Source: Gammaproteobacteria bacterium (GTDB lineage Bacteria; Pseudomonadota; Gammaproteobacteria; Acidiferrobacterales; Sulfurifustaceae). From it: a stretch of DNA of 64,000 nt. Location of the stretch: contig JACQFZ010000022.1 in NCBI GenBank assembly GCA_016199745.1, positions 310,001 through 374,000 on the forward strand, given 5' to 3'. Within the stretch, counting starts at the first letter, position 1. Every line of letters begins with the position of its first letter. The notes below the pieces were generated by a model, which was given only the letters and a program-made list of their open reading frames with translations, searched no databases and was not told the origin of the DNA. Made by a program: the position numbers and the translations under genes. Positions 34,233-43,766 of this stretch are shown piece by piece.

Positions 34233-36230
34233 TTAACCTTTAGGTCGATAGGCAGTATTTATGAGGAAGCTGTCAGATTTCGATAGTGAGTTTTCGGTAT
34301 TGGGTGGGTCGAATTCATCGTTCGCCCAGGCGATGGTCCCTGCCGGGAGTTCATTCAAAAGTTGACTGGGACGGCGCGCGACGATTTCGCCGCCGATCCG
34401 CCGTCGTTCGGTAGTCGTGAAGGTAAGTCCGGCGCTAGCCCGTGTCACAACGGCATAGGCGCAGCGGCGTTCGGCATTCAATGCCTCGTGGCTTGCCGGT
34501 GCCGTCGATACTTCTTCCTCAAAACCCACCATATAAACATGGGAAAATTCACGTCCTTTTACTGCAGCGTACGTTAACAGCGCGACGCAATCGCCGGCGG
34601 CGTCTTCGCCTTCGGGATCAAGAGCGGCGTTGAGATGGAGTTGCGCTGCAAGCTCAGGTAAGCGTGCCTCGGGCTGTTGTCTTGTGCGGCGCTGGAGCGC
34701 CGCCACGATCTGCATAACGTTCTCCATGCGGCGCTCGGCAATTTTTAGATCGTTGCAGGTATCGCGCAACCATTCTTCGTACCGCAACTCGATTAACAGC
34801 TGACGAACGAGTTCGGCAGGATCGTCGTACTCGGCTCGTTGGCGTAAACGTGTTAGCACATCGACGAAGCTGTGCAATGCCGACAATCGTTGTTGGTCGA
34901 GCATTGTTGCCAACGCCGGATCGAGCGCCGCTTCAAACAAGGTCTGACGGCTGCTCGCGGCACAGCGTACGAGTTGTTCGATCGTCGTACGATCGAACAT
35001 TCGGCGTGGCGAGTTGGCCGCGCGTAGGAATAAGTGATCGTCGAGCGGATTTGATAAAAGCTTGAGATAAGCGAGCAGGTCGCGTATCTCGGTTTGATCG
35101 TAGAACGATGCTCCGCCTCTTACATAGTAAGGTATGCGCCGTGCGCGTAGCGCCCGTTCGATAAACGCCGCCTGGGCCGATTTGCGGAACAGGATCGCGT
35201 AATGCCGATAATCGAGATTGCGTTGCGACTTATGATTTATCAAATCGGACACAACGCATTCTGCCTCGTGTTCCTCGTTGCGCGTCCGTATCGCGCGCAA
35301 TGGCTCGCCAAGTTCGCCTTCTCCCCAGAATCGTTGGTCGTCGTGATTAATGGGCGCAATAAAGGCGTTGGCGACTTGTAAGATGCGAGTGCTGGAGCGG
35401 AAGTTCTGCTCCAGTGTTACCGTTCGCAGGCCGAGGAGGTCAGTTTGCAGTCGTTGCAGGGTGTCGTGTCGACAGTTGTTCTCGTCGATCGATTGATAGC
35501 GATCGCTCGCGGCTGTGAGTATTGCTCCGCGATTGACGAGCAGGCGTACGAGTTCGTGCTCGCACACCGTTGTCTGTTCATAGTCATCCACCACTAAAAA
35601 ACGGACACGCTCAACCCATTGGTCCAACAACGCCGGTTCGGCGGCGAGCAAACGTACCGCCTTAAGTGTTAGATCGTCGAGATCTACCGCATTGGCAGCC
35701 GCCAGGCGCGCTTGGTAACGGCGGTAGATCCAGCCGGCGACGTTGTCGGTCGAGTGATCGGCAAGCGCGATAGTGGCGGATGGTTCGACGCGATCACGTT
35801 TCCAACGGGCGATTTGTCGGTGCACGGCGTTCGCGCTAACGGTTGTCTCCGGTAGCGCTTCGCGCAGCAATCGGCTGATGACGGCGATGCTGTCTTGGTG
35901 GTCGTATAGGCTGAAGCCGGGACGCAGCTCAAGGGCAGCGAGCCGTTCGCGGATAATATTGAGGCTAAGCTCGGCAAAGGTCGAAACGAGTGAGGACGGA
36001 AGAGTGTGACCTTTGCCGTAATCGGCGACATGAGCACGCAGGCGGCGCGCTGCCGATGGGTTCACCGCTACTGCGGTAATCTGAGCGGGGTTGACGTCGT
36101 ATTCTCGGATCAGCCAAGCCATCTTCCGCGCCAGCAGCGAAGTTTTGCCACAGCCGGCGCCCGCCAATACCAGCAGCGGACCGTTGATGTAATGCAGCGC
36201 CGCTCTCTGTTGCGAGCTTAGGTCGATCAA
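34233..36230 (-). CDS. Rep/UvrD-like DNA helicase with altered motifs II and III
   Basis: A 665-residue superfamily 1A protein, matching Rep in length and layout. Motif I (LAGAGCGKTS, 22-31) and IV (LEQNFRS, from 273) are normal, and V and VI are recognisable (AAVKGREF; CAYAVVTRAS). Motif II, normally DEYQDT, is VVDDYEQT (213-220), with Asp in place of the catalytic Glu, and motif III, normally GDDDQSIY, is ASDRYQSI (241-248). It may hydrolyse ATP poorly or serve as a regulator. The start is TTG at 36230, the only one next to an upstream stop. It may replace or accompany a normal Rep elsewhere in the genome. Confidence 0.75.
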   Translation of the reverse strand: MIDLSSQQRAALHYINGPLLVLAGAGCGKTSLLARKMAWLIREYDVNPAQITAVAVNPSAARRLRAHVADYGKGHTLPSSLVSTFAELSLNIIRERLAALELRPGFSLYDHQDSIAVISRLLREALPETTVSANAVHRQIARWKRDRVEPSATIALADHSTDNVAGWIYRRYQARLAAANAVDLDDLTLKAVRLLAAEPALLDQWVERVRFLVVDDYEQTTVCEHELVRLLVNRGAILTAASDRYQSIDENNCRHDTLQRLQTDLLGLRTVTLEQNFRSSTRILQVANAFIAPINHDDQRFWGEGELGEPLRAIRTRNEEHEAECVVSDLINHKSQRNLDYRHYAILFRKSAQAAFIERALRARRIPYYVRGGASFYDQTEIRDLLAYLKLLSNPLDDHLFLRAANSPRRMFDRTTIEQLVRCAASSRQTLFEAALDPALATMLDQQRLSALHSFVDVLTRLRQRAEYDDPAELVRQLLIELRYEEWLRDTCNDLKIAERRMENVMQIVAALQRRTRQQPEARLPELAAQLHLNAALDPEGEDAAGDCVALLTYAAVKGREFSHVYMVGFEEEVSTAPASHEALNAERRCAYAVVTRASAGLTFTTTERRRIGGEIVARRPSQLLNELPAGTIAWANDEFDPPNTENSLSKSDSFLINTAYRPKG

Positions 36231-36384
36231 GGCCGCGTTAGCTGTCGATGAATGACATCACAATTAGCCCGGCATTCTATCGGAAAGTTAATGCGTGGCC
36301 TATTGAGCGGCCGCACATCGTGTCGAGGCGCTCGGCAATCGCACCACTCTGCGAGCAGCGATAAAGTTGTGTCATCATGCCCAC

Positions 36385-37851
36385 GTGCTTAATCCGTCTT
36401 TATTCCATCGATGTGCGATCTTGCTGGCGTTGTTGGTGACCGGCATGTCTGCGGTCGCCGATGAATTTCCGCCGTCTATTACAGAAGCACTCAAGCGCCA
36501 CGGATTATCTCGTCAGGGTTTGAGTGTCTATGTGCACGTGTTGGGCGAGCGCGAACCGCGGTTGGCCGTTGCCGCCGATGTCCCGCGTAATCCGGCGTCC
36601 GTGCTGAAGTTGGTAACGACATTGGCGGCGCTCGAGGAGCTGGGACCGGCATATCAATGGAAGACGGAACTGTATGGTACTGCACCGGTGCATGATGGCC
36701 GGCTGGACGGTGACTTATATATTAAAGGTTACGGCGATCCGTATTTGGTGATGGAGCACTTCTGGCGCATGCTCCGCGAGGCGCGTTTAGCGGGGCTGCA
36801 GACTATCGCCGGTGATCTAGTGCTCGATCAGAGCTACTTCGCCGAGGCGGAAGGTGAGCCGGGTGATTTTGACGGTCAGGCGACGCGTCCTTACAACGTA
36901 CTGCCGCGCGCATTGTTGGTAAATTTCCAGGCGGTACATTTTCGCTTGCTGCCACAATCATCGCAGCAATTGCGCGTCATCGCCGACCCTCCGGTGCCAT
37001 TCGAGAACCGCATTAAATTGCTCGCCGGTCCTTGCGGTTCTAACGGCCGCGACTGGTCTATTCGGCAGAACGATAAATCGCCGACCCAGCTACTGTTAGT
37101 GGGAAGCTACCGCGCCGATTGCGGCGAGGACCAGTTATTTCGGGTGCTGTCCGAGCCTGGGCCGTATATCTACGGCCTGTTTCAAACGCTATGGCGGGAG
37201 CAGGGTGGGCAATTGTTGGGCAAATGGCGCGAGGCGCCAATTCCGCCACAGGCAACATTGCTGCAGACCTTCCACTCGCCGACGCTCGCGGAAGTGGTGC
37301 GTTCAATCAATAAGTACAGTAACAACGTTATGGCACGGCAGCTGTTGTTGACGCTCGGCGCCGAGCGTTATGGCGCGCCGGCCACTGTAGATAAGGGCGT
37401 GCAGGCGGTACGTGATTGGTTGCAGCAACGCGGGCTGGTTTTCCCGGAGCTCATTCTCGAAAACGGCGCGGGATTATCGCGTGCCGAGCGCATCTCGGCA
37501 CGTAGCCTGGGGCGGTTGCTGCAAGCAGCGTTCGATGGGCCCTATATGCCCGAGTTTGTATCGGCACTGCCGGTATCAGCCGTTGATGGCACATTGGCGC
37601 ACCGGTTTAACGGCCCGCTGGCCGGTCGTATGCACTTGAAGACCGGCAGCCTCAATGATGTGCGCAGCGTCGCCGGTTATGTGTTGGATTCCGCCGGTCG
37701 CCGCGTCATCGTGGTGATCCTGCACAATGATCGGCGCGCCGAGGGTATCGCTGGATTGGCCGTGCAACAGGCGGTGCTTGAATGGGTATTTGGCTCCACC
37801 CCATTGCCGGAGACTACGACTGGCCAAAGTGTCACTAATACTAAGTATTAA
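36385..37851 (+). CDS. dacB: D-alanyl-D-alanine carboxypeptidase/endopeptidase PBP4 (DacB)
   Basis: A 488-residue periplasmic penicillin-binding protein that trims or cleaves peptidoglycan cross-links. GTG at 36385 gives a clean signal peptide (LFHRCAILLALLVTGMSAVA); a TTG at 36367 would add six residues. The three active-site motifs are visible: SVLK in PASVLKLVTTL, SNN in NKYSNNVMARQLLL and KTG in HLKTGSLNDVRSVAGYV. The inserted domains between SxxK and SxN fit DacB, and the length fits (about 477 in E. coli). It is divergent from the helicase gene. Confidence 0.93.
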   Translation: MLNPSLFHRCAILLALLVTGMSAVADEFPPSITEALKRHGLSRQGLSVYVHVLGEREPRLAVAADVPRNPASVLKLVTTLAALEELGPAYQWKTELYGTAPVHDGRLDGDLYIKGYGDPYLVMEHFWRMLREARLAGLQTIAGDLVLDQSYFAEAEGEPGDFDGQATRPYNVLPRALLVNFQAVHFRLLPQSSQQLRVIADPPVPFENRIKLLAGPCGSNGRDWSIRQNDKSPTQLLLVGSYRADCGEDQLFRVLSEPGPYIYGLFQTLWREQGGQLLGKWREAPIPPQATLLQTFHSPTLAEVVRSINKYSNNVMARQLLLTLGAERYGAPATVDKGVQAVRDWLQQRGLVFPELILENGAGLSRAERISARSLGRLLQAAFDGPYMPEFVSALPVSAVDGTLAHRFNGPLAGRMHLKTGSLNDVRSVAGYVLDSAGRRVIVVILHNDRRAEGIAGLAVQQAVLEWVFGSTPLPETTTGQSVTNTKY

Positions 37852-38010
37852 TATATTTACGCAGCGGCCGCGGGGCTTTAGGTTGTGCCTGTGGGGCACT
37901 CGGTTTAGGCTTCGAGCGCGTTATTCGGCAGCTTCCTATACTGGAATTTAATTAAGGTGGGCCAGTCGTCGCATCGGTCCTTTCAGCTTTCTTCTTGTAG
38001 GTGACGTTAC

Positions 38011-39315
38011 ATGGTAGAGAAGTTTATCAACGCAACCCTCAGCGACACGGCAGACGAGAAAAGCCTTCCCATTCTCGAAGGCACCCTTGGTCCTGCTGCG
38101 GTCGATATTCAGCACCTGTATGCGCGCCACAATATCCTCGCTTACGACCCGGGTTTCCGTTCAACCGCATCGACGAAGAGTGCCATTACTTTTGTCGATG
38201 GCGATAACGGCGTGTTGCTTTACCGTGGTTATCCGATCGAACAGCTGGCCGAGCACAGCCACTTCACCGAAGTTGCTTATCTATTAATGAATGGTGAGCT
38301 GCCGGACACCCAGTCGATGGTCAAGTTCGAGTCGTCGCTGCGGCACCACAATTTGCTTCATGAACAAGTGATGTCGTTCTACCGTGGGTTCCGCCGTGAT
38401 GCGCATCCAATGGCGGTCATGGTTGGCGTCGTCGGCGCGTTGTCGGCGTTTTACCACGACGTGATGGACGTGCAGAAACCGGAAGACCGGATCAATGCTG
38501 CCATGCGCCTCATCGCCAAAATGCCGATGATTGCCGCTGCCAGTTTTACCTATTCCATCGGTCGGCCGCAGCGTTATCCGATCAACAAGCTCGACTACAG
38601 CGCCAACTTCCTGCAAATGATGTTCGGCCGACCGACCGAAGAGTACGAAGTCGATCCGGTGCTGGCGCGGGCGTTCGATGTCATCTTGATCCTCCATGCC
38701 GATCATGAGCAGAACGCTTCGACCTCGACCGTGCGTCTAGCGGCGTCGTCGGGCGCGAACCCGTTCGCCTGTATCGCCGCCGGTATCGCCTCGCTCTGGG
38801 GTCCGGCGCATGGTGGCGCCAACGAGGCGGTGCTGAAGATGTTGGGCGAAATCGGTTCGGTGGAGAACATTCCGCGCGCGATTGCGCGGGCTAAGGACAA
38901 GAACGATTCGTTCCGGTTGATGGGCTTCGGTCATCGCGTGTACAAGAACTTCGACCCGCGCTCGCGCGTGATCCAGGGTCAGGCGAAGAAAGTGCTGGAG
39001 CATCTCGGTAAGAGCGATCCACTGCTCGATGTGGCAATGCACTTGGAAGAGATTGCGCTCAAGGACGAGTACTTCGTCGAGCGTAAGCTCTACCCGAACG
39101 TCGATTTCTATTCCGGCATTCTGCTGCGTGCCATGGGCTTCCCGATGAACATGTTTACCGCCGTGTTCGCGCTCGCGCGTACCGCCGGTTGGGTTAGTCA
39201 TTGGCTCGAGCTGCAGGAGGGGGCACATGGTATCGATCGGCCGCGCCAGCTCTACGTTGGCAAGACCCTGCGGCACTACCCGCAAGCACCGGTACGGCGC
39301 GCCGGATTGAAATAA
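38011..39315 (+). CDS. gltA: Citrate synthase (type II, GltA)
   Basis: A 434-residue citrate synthase condensing acetyl-CoA and oxaloacetate at the start of the TCA cycle. [41 protein letters not shown] (catalytic His), [31 protein letters not shown] (His) and [10 protein letters not shown] (Asp) are family motifs. Length and the N-terminal domain match the hexameric, NADH-controlled gammaproteobacterial type. ATG at 38011 has AGGTGAC upstream. It is followed by its own terminator. Confidence 0.98.
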   Translation: MVEKFINATLSDTADEKSLPILEGTLGPAAVDIQHLYARHNILAYDPGFRSTASTKSAITFVDGDNGVLLYRGYPIEQLAEHSHFTEVAYLLMNGELPDTQSMVKFESSLRHHNLLHEQVMSFYRGFRRDAHPMAVMVGVVGALSAFYHDVMDVQKPEDRINAAMRLIAKMPMIAAASFTYSIGRPQRYPINKLDYSANFLQMMFGRPTEEYEVDPVLARAFDVILILHADHEQNASTSTVRLAASSGANPFACIAAGIASLWGPAHGGANEAVLKMLGEIGSVENIPRAIARAKDKNDSFRLMGFGHRVYKNFDPRSRVIQGQAKKVLEHLGKSDPLLDVAMHLEEIALKDEYFVERKLYPNVDFYSGILLRAMGFPMNMFTAVFALARTAGWVSHWLELQEGAHGIDRPRQLYVGKTLRHYPQAPVRRAGLK

Positions 39316-39342
39316 CTTCATCGGCGCTACCGTTCGGTCAAC

Positions 39343-39375
39343 GACGCCCGCTATGCCGCGGGCGTCGGCTTTTTA
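39343..39375 (+). terminator. Rho-independent terminator of gltA
   Basis: GACGCCCGC (39343-39351) and GCGGGCGTC (39358-39366) pair around TATGCC, followed by GGCTTTTTATC. It lies about 30 bases after the gltA stop. Confidence 0.88.
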
Positions 39376-39462
39376 TCGGTTCGCTCTTGCGTCCCGCCCC
39401 TGGGTGCTGAAAGAATTCCGACCGCTTTAAAGACCTACATTAAATAATTAAGGGAGGGCCCG

Positions 39463-39873
39463 ATGATTCGTTTTTTGGCAATCATATTGGCGTTGGCGAC
39501 GTTTTCCATGGGTTGTGCCTCCATGGCGGCGACTTCCGGCCGCGTCGTGATTCAAGACAGCAACGCGTCGGTCGATATCGGCATCAATGCGCATGACCGC
39601 GCCGTCATTGAAGATTACTACCAACCGAAGAAGAAAAAGAACAAAGGGATTCCGCCCGGCCATGCGAAGCGCGGCGGCGGTTTACCGCCGGGGCTCGCCA
39701 AGCGTGGCAAGGTTCCGCCGGGTTTCCAGGGCGAGCCGTTACCGGTTGAGTTGGAGCGTCAGCTGACACCGTTGCCGGCGGGCTATGTGCGGGTCCATGT
39801 CGATCACGATATCGTATTGTTCAATAGGAACACGCGTGTCGTATTCGATATATTGCACGACTTGCCGCTCTAA
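39463..39873 (+). CDS. RcnB/CigR-like small exported protein
   Basis: A 136-residue exported protein with a signal ending in a lipobox-like SMGCAS (Cys near residue 18). After a Lys-rich patch come short PPG repeats (IPPGHAKRGGGLPPGLAKRG, KVPPGFQG), then PLPAGYVRVHVDHDIVLFNRNTRVVFDI, the pattern of the RcnB/CigR family. Relatives sit in the periplasm or at the membrane; some affect metal homeostasis or virulence in Salmonella. Function here is unknown. It stands alone after gltA; a weak hairpin (39900-39922) follows. Confidence 0.7.
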   Translation: MIRFLAIILALATFSMGCASMAATSGRVVIQDSNASVDIGINAHDRAVIEDYYQPKKKKNKGIPPGHAKRGGGLPPGLAKRGKVPPGFQGEPLPVELERQLTPLPAGYVRVHVDHDIVLFNRNTRVVFDILHDLPL

Positions 39874-39971
39874 ATGACGTCAGGCTGCCGACCGCACATG
39901 CTGACCTATAGCAGCGGTCAGCCGCGGACGGTGTCGCGCCCACTTAAACTAATCAAGAAGAAAAACCCTAC

Positions 39972-42851
39972 ATGAAATCACAAGCTCGGCGATGGCTGTA
40001 TTGGCTGGTCGGATTGGTCGGCGCGACATTATTGAGCGCAGCCGCCGAAGCCGCGGTGATGCACGATTCGGCGCTTTCCTGGCGTACGCTCAAGGGCGTG
40101 CATTTTATGGTGCACTACGCCGACGGCAACGAAGCGCAGGCGCGCGAAGTAATGGCCATCGCCGAGCGCGTGCACGAACGCTTGAGTCCCGTCTTCAATT
40201 GGCAACCGGTCGGCCCGACCGAGATCGTGCTGTCGGATGAATACGATCTATCCAACGGTGCCGCCACGTTCTTCCCGGCCGATCGAGTTTTTTTATGGTT
40301 GGTGCCACCGGACGATCTCAACACGCTCGAAGAGCATGCGGGTTGGCTCGAAACCGTCATCGAGCACGAATACACCCATATCCTGCATCTCGACAAAGCG
40401 CGCGGTGCTCCGCGCGTGTTGCGGTCGGTGTTCGGGCGCATGCCGTTGTTGTTTCCGAATGCCTATGAACCGCTATGGGTGATTGAAGGGCTGGCGGTCC
40501 ATCAAGAGACCGACAGAAGCCGCGGTATCGGTCGCGGCCAGAGCAGCATGTTCGACATGTACATGCGCATGGAAGTCGAAGGCGGGATGAAGTCGCTAAA
40601 TCAGGCCAGTCTGCAGATCGATACTTGGCCGGCTGGCGTGGTGCCTTATCTCTACGGTGTGCAGTTCTACGATTACCTGGCAGCGCAGTACGGCGCGGAT
40701 AAACCGGCAAAATGGGTCAACCAGCACAGTGGCTGGATTCCGATTGCTTGCTTCGTGGCGCCGTGCGATTCCATCGGCATGCGCCGCACCACCGGCGGTA
40801 AATCGCTTGGCCAAGTGTGGGACGGTTTTACCGCCGACCGTAAAACCCATTACGGCGAACAACTCAGCACAATTCGTAACCGCGGCGAACATGCCGGCGA
40901 GCGCTTGAGTCACGATGGGTACATGGCGGCACAGGCACGCACCTTGGCCGATGGGACGGTCTTCTATACCGCCTTCGACGGCCGTAATCGGCCGGCGGTG
41001 ATGGTGCGCCGGCCGGACGCTAAAGAATCCGAGCACTTGGCGGACGTGAATTTCGGCGCGCGTATCGATGCGCATCCGAGCGCCGGCGTATTGGTGGCGC
41101 AGCCGGAACGCTGCCGCAACGCGCTTATTCGCTACGATCTCTATCGGATTGATCCCCGCGACGGCGACCGTAAACGTCTAACCGAGTGTGCACGCTACCG
41201 GCATGCCGTCTGGAGTCCGGATGGCAACCGCATCGCCGCCGTACATAACGCCGACGGACAGACGCGACTCGATCTGCTCGACGCCGATGGCAAGTTGCTT
41301 GAGTCGGCTTGGCAGGGCACCGACGGTGAAGTTATCAGCGACCTCGATTGGTCGCCCGATGGCGCTACGCTCGTCGCTGCCGTTTGGCGCCGCGCTAGCC
41401 GTTGGAACCTCGAGCAGTTCTCGCTAGCGACGCACACCTGGCAAGCATTGACGCGCGACAGCGCCATCGATGCCCAGCCGCATTACACGCAAGACGGCAA
41501 GGGCGTATTGTTCAGCTCGGATCACGGCGGAGTCTACAACTTGCGCCGGCTCGATCTTGCCAGCGGCCGTATCGATACGCTGACCAACGTTACCGGCGGT
41601 GCGTTTTATCCGGCTGAAGACAAGTCCGGCGATATCTATTACATCGGCTACGGCGCGCAAGGCTTCGACCTTTATCGCGTTGTGCCGGCGAAGTTAGCGA
41701 CGCCGGTGGCGGTGGTTAAGGCGTCGGTGCCGGAAGCGCCACGTGTAGCGCCAGCGGGCGACGGTGTTGTCGAGGACTACAGCCCGTGGCGCGGTCTATG
41801 GCCGCGGTGGTGGTTTCCGTACTTGGCGGTGGAAGCAGGGCGTACCGAGATTGGTGTGACCACCAGCGGCGCCGATGCGCTGCAACGCCACAGCTATGCG
41901 TTGACCGCCGCCTACGATACGTCGGTCCACTCTACCATCGGCCAATTCTCTTATATTTACGATCGCTGGTGGCCGATCTTCAAGCTGAGTGCCGGCCGCG
42001 AAGATCTTTTTACGCGCGATGACGACGATGAGGTATTGCGCGTACGTGGCGAAGACACGCTGCAGGGCGAAGTTGTATTGCCATGGCTTAGTTTGGATTC
42101 GCGGTGGTCGCTGCACGTCGGCGCGGTGACGGATCGGGAATCGGATATCCAGCAGTATCACGACACCGCGCCGCGCGCCGACACTAAGGATGAGCTCGCT
42201 GGCGTGGCGCTGTTGTGGGAAACCGCCGAGCGCTTTCCGTTGTCCGTCAGCCGCAGTCACGGCCGTGAAGTGCGGCTGGTGGCAGAAAGCAGCGACGCCT
42301 TCAGCAGCGACTACACTGGTAATATTTATACGTTCGACTGGCGCGAGTTCTTAGCGCTCGGTGGCGAGCACGTGCTGGCGCTGCGGTTCGTCGAAGGATG
42401 GGGCACGGATCAGCCACGTCCGTTCAAGCTCGGCGGCAGCAAAGGCTCAGATGAAGCGCCATCGGTGTTGGCCGACGCGGGGCTCGGTTCGCCGTTCAAC
42501 ATCCGCCGTTATGCCTTGCGTGGCTATCCCGATGGACGTGCCGACATGCAAGGCCGGCGCGCGCAAATCGCCACCGTTGAATGGCGTTTCCCGATTGCGC
42601 GCCTCGAGCGGACGTTCATCACGCCGCCGATCGGTTTGCATCAACTGGCCGGCACGGTGTTCGTTGACAGCGGCGGCGTATGGACCGACGGCAGCAATCC
42701 GGACGAGCGCAAGACCGGCGCCGGTTTCGAGCTGAATACCGATGCGGCCTTCAACTATTGGCTACGGCTGGACCTGCGCCTGGGTTACGCGCACGGCTTC
42801 GATGACGGCGGCAAGGACGAAGTGTACTTGCACTTGGGCTCGTCGTTTTAA
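39972..42851 (+). CDS. Large outer-membrane protein: metallopeptidase-like + TolB-type propeller + barrel
   Basis: A 959-residue protein with a signal peptide (ending near AEAA). Residues about 30-290 look like a peptidase MA-like gluzincin, with HEYTH at 132-136 and VIEGLAVHQETD giving a likely third zinc ligand. Residues about 300-570 have repeated beta-propeller segments (VWSPDGNRIAAVHN, LDWSPDGATLVAAVW, FSSDHGGVYNLRRL) like TolB/PD40. The final part, from about 600, is rich in alternating strands and ends YLHLGSSF, a typical outer-membrane barrel end with terminal Phe. Such proteins are annotated as biopolymer transporters or surface antigens; the substrate is unknown. There is no clear partner next to it. 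Confidence 0.75.
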   Translation: MKSQARRWLYWLVGLVGATLLSAAAEAAVMHDSALSWRTLKGVHFMVHYADGNEAQAREVMAIAERVHERLSPVFNWQPVGPTEIVLSDEYDLSNGAATFFPADRVFLWLVPPDDLNTLEEHAGWLETVIEHEYTHILHLDKARGAPRVLRSVFGRMPLLFPNAYEPLWVIEGLAVHQETDRSRGIGRGQSSMFDMYMRMEVEGGMKSLNQASLQIDTWPAGVVPYLYGVQFYDYLAAQYGADKPAKWVNQHSGWIPIACFVAPCDSIGMRRTTGGKSLGQVWDGFTADRKTHYGEQLSTIRNRGEHAGERLSHDGYMAAQARTLADGTVFYTAFDGRNRPAVMVRRPDAKESEHLADVNFGARIDAHPSAGVLVAQPERCRNALIRYDLYRIDPRDGDRKRLTECARYRHAVWSPDGNRIAAVHNADGQTRLDLLDADGKLLESAWQGTDGEVISDLDWSPDGATLVAAVWRRASRWNLEQFSLATHTWQALTRDSAIDAQPHYTQDGKGVLFSSDHGGVYNLRRLDLASGRIDTLTNVTGGAFYPAEDKSGDIYYIGYGAQGFDLYRVVPAKLATPVAVVKASVPEAPRVAPAGDGVVEDYSPWRGLWPRWWFPYLAVEAGRTEIGVTTSGADALQRHSYALTAAYDTSVHSTIGQFSYIYDRWWPIFKLSAGREDLFTRDDDDEVLRVRGEDTLQGEVVLPWLSLDSRWSLHVGAVTDRESDIQQYHDTAPRADTKDELAGVALLWETAERFPLSVSRSHGREVRLVAESSDAFSSDYTGNIYTFDWREFLALGGEHVLALRFVEGWGTDQPRPFKLGGSKGSDEAPSVLADAGLGSPFNIRRYALRGYPDGRADMQGRRAQIATVEWRFPIARLERTFITPPIGLHQLAGTVFVDSGGVWTDGSNPDERKTGAGFELNTDAAFNYWLRLDLRLGYAHGFDDGGKDEVYLHLGSSF

Positions 42852-43022
42852 ACGGAGAGACGGATACAAGGCACATGCGACACGGCAGACGGCGCGACAC
42901 GTGCATTGCGAGGCATGGTATTCACGGCCATGATCTAAGCATTGCCGTGCCCGCCAGTTGTGCTGATCGCGACGAGTGCGAGAATATCCGCCCCCTTTTT
43001 GCCGTTGCCGAGTGACACGCCG

Positions 43023-43766
43023 TTGGAAAAACAAGCGGGCGAGTTAACCCTGCCAATCTCGGCCTGGTCCGCCTGGGCGCCGGGATTGGAGTCGGCAGTA
43101 GCCTGGCGTTCTTGGGCTGTTGGCGAGCTCTCTCCTGGTGCTGAAGGTTCCCCGTCGTTGAGCTTTGTCGAGCCGATGCTGCGCCGGCGGCTCGGGCGTA
43201 CCGCACGTATGGCGTTGCATGTCGCCGAGGAGTGCACCCGCGGTCGTGAATCGGTGCGGACGGTGTTCGCTTCGCGTCACGGTGAGCTGCATCGCACGGT
43301 CCGCATGTTGCGTGAGCTGAGCAGCGGCAACGAGCCGTCGCCGACCGATTTTTCGTTGTCGGTACACAATGCCGCTGCCGGCATTTATTCGATTACGCGG
43401 CGCGATCATTCGCCCAGTATCGCCGTCAGTGCCAGTGAAGAGAGCTTTGGCTACGGCCTGATCGAGGCAGCGACGCAGTGGCTACGCGATCCGAGCCAAG
43501 CGGTATTGTTGGTTTATGCCGACGAGCCGGTGCCGACTGAGTATCGTACGTTCGTCGATACCGAAGAGTGTCCGCATGCGTTAGCGTTGTTGCTGGCGCC
43601 TACGTCCGATTCACCGCAAGCGGTCGTGCGTTTGCGCCGTATGTCGTCAACCGGAGAGCGTTCGCCTGAGATGCAATCGCTGGCGTTCCTGCGTTCGTGG
43701 GCGCTGAAGGTCGCGCAGGCGAGCTGGAGCGGCGACCGTTGTCGTTGGGAGTGGGGCGTCGCGTGA
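43023..43766 (+). CDS. Beta-ketoacyl synthase-like chain-length-factor protein of aryl polyene cluster
   Basis: About 247 residues if TTG at 43023 starts it; a longer frame from TTG 42942 is possible, and no good ribosome binding site decides. LPISAWSAWAPGLES, SLSVHNAAAGIYSI and ASEESFGYGLIEA mark the KS-N-like domain (PF13723 type) known from aryl polyene loci, where it is called a ketosynthase chain-length factor. There is no Cys in the HNAAAGIYS site, so it should not be a condensing enzyme by itself. It heads the cluster; the acyltransferase start overlaps its end. Confidence 0.75.
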   Translation: MEKQAGELTLPISAWSAWAPGLESAVAWRSWAVGELSPGAEGSPSLSFVEPMLRRRLGRTARMALHVAEECTRGRESVRTVFASRHGELHRTVRMLRELSSGNEPSPTDFSLSVHNAAAGIYSITRRDHSPSIAVSASEESFGYGLIEAATQWLRDPSQAVLLVYADEPVPTEYRTFVDTEECPHALALLLAPTSDSPQAVVRLRRMSSTGERSPEMQSLAFLRSWALKVAQASWSGDRCRWEWGVA

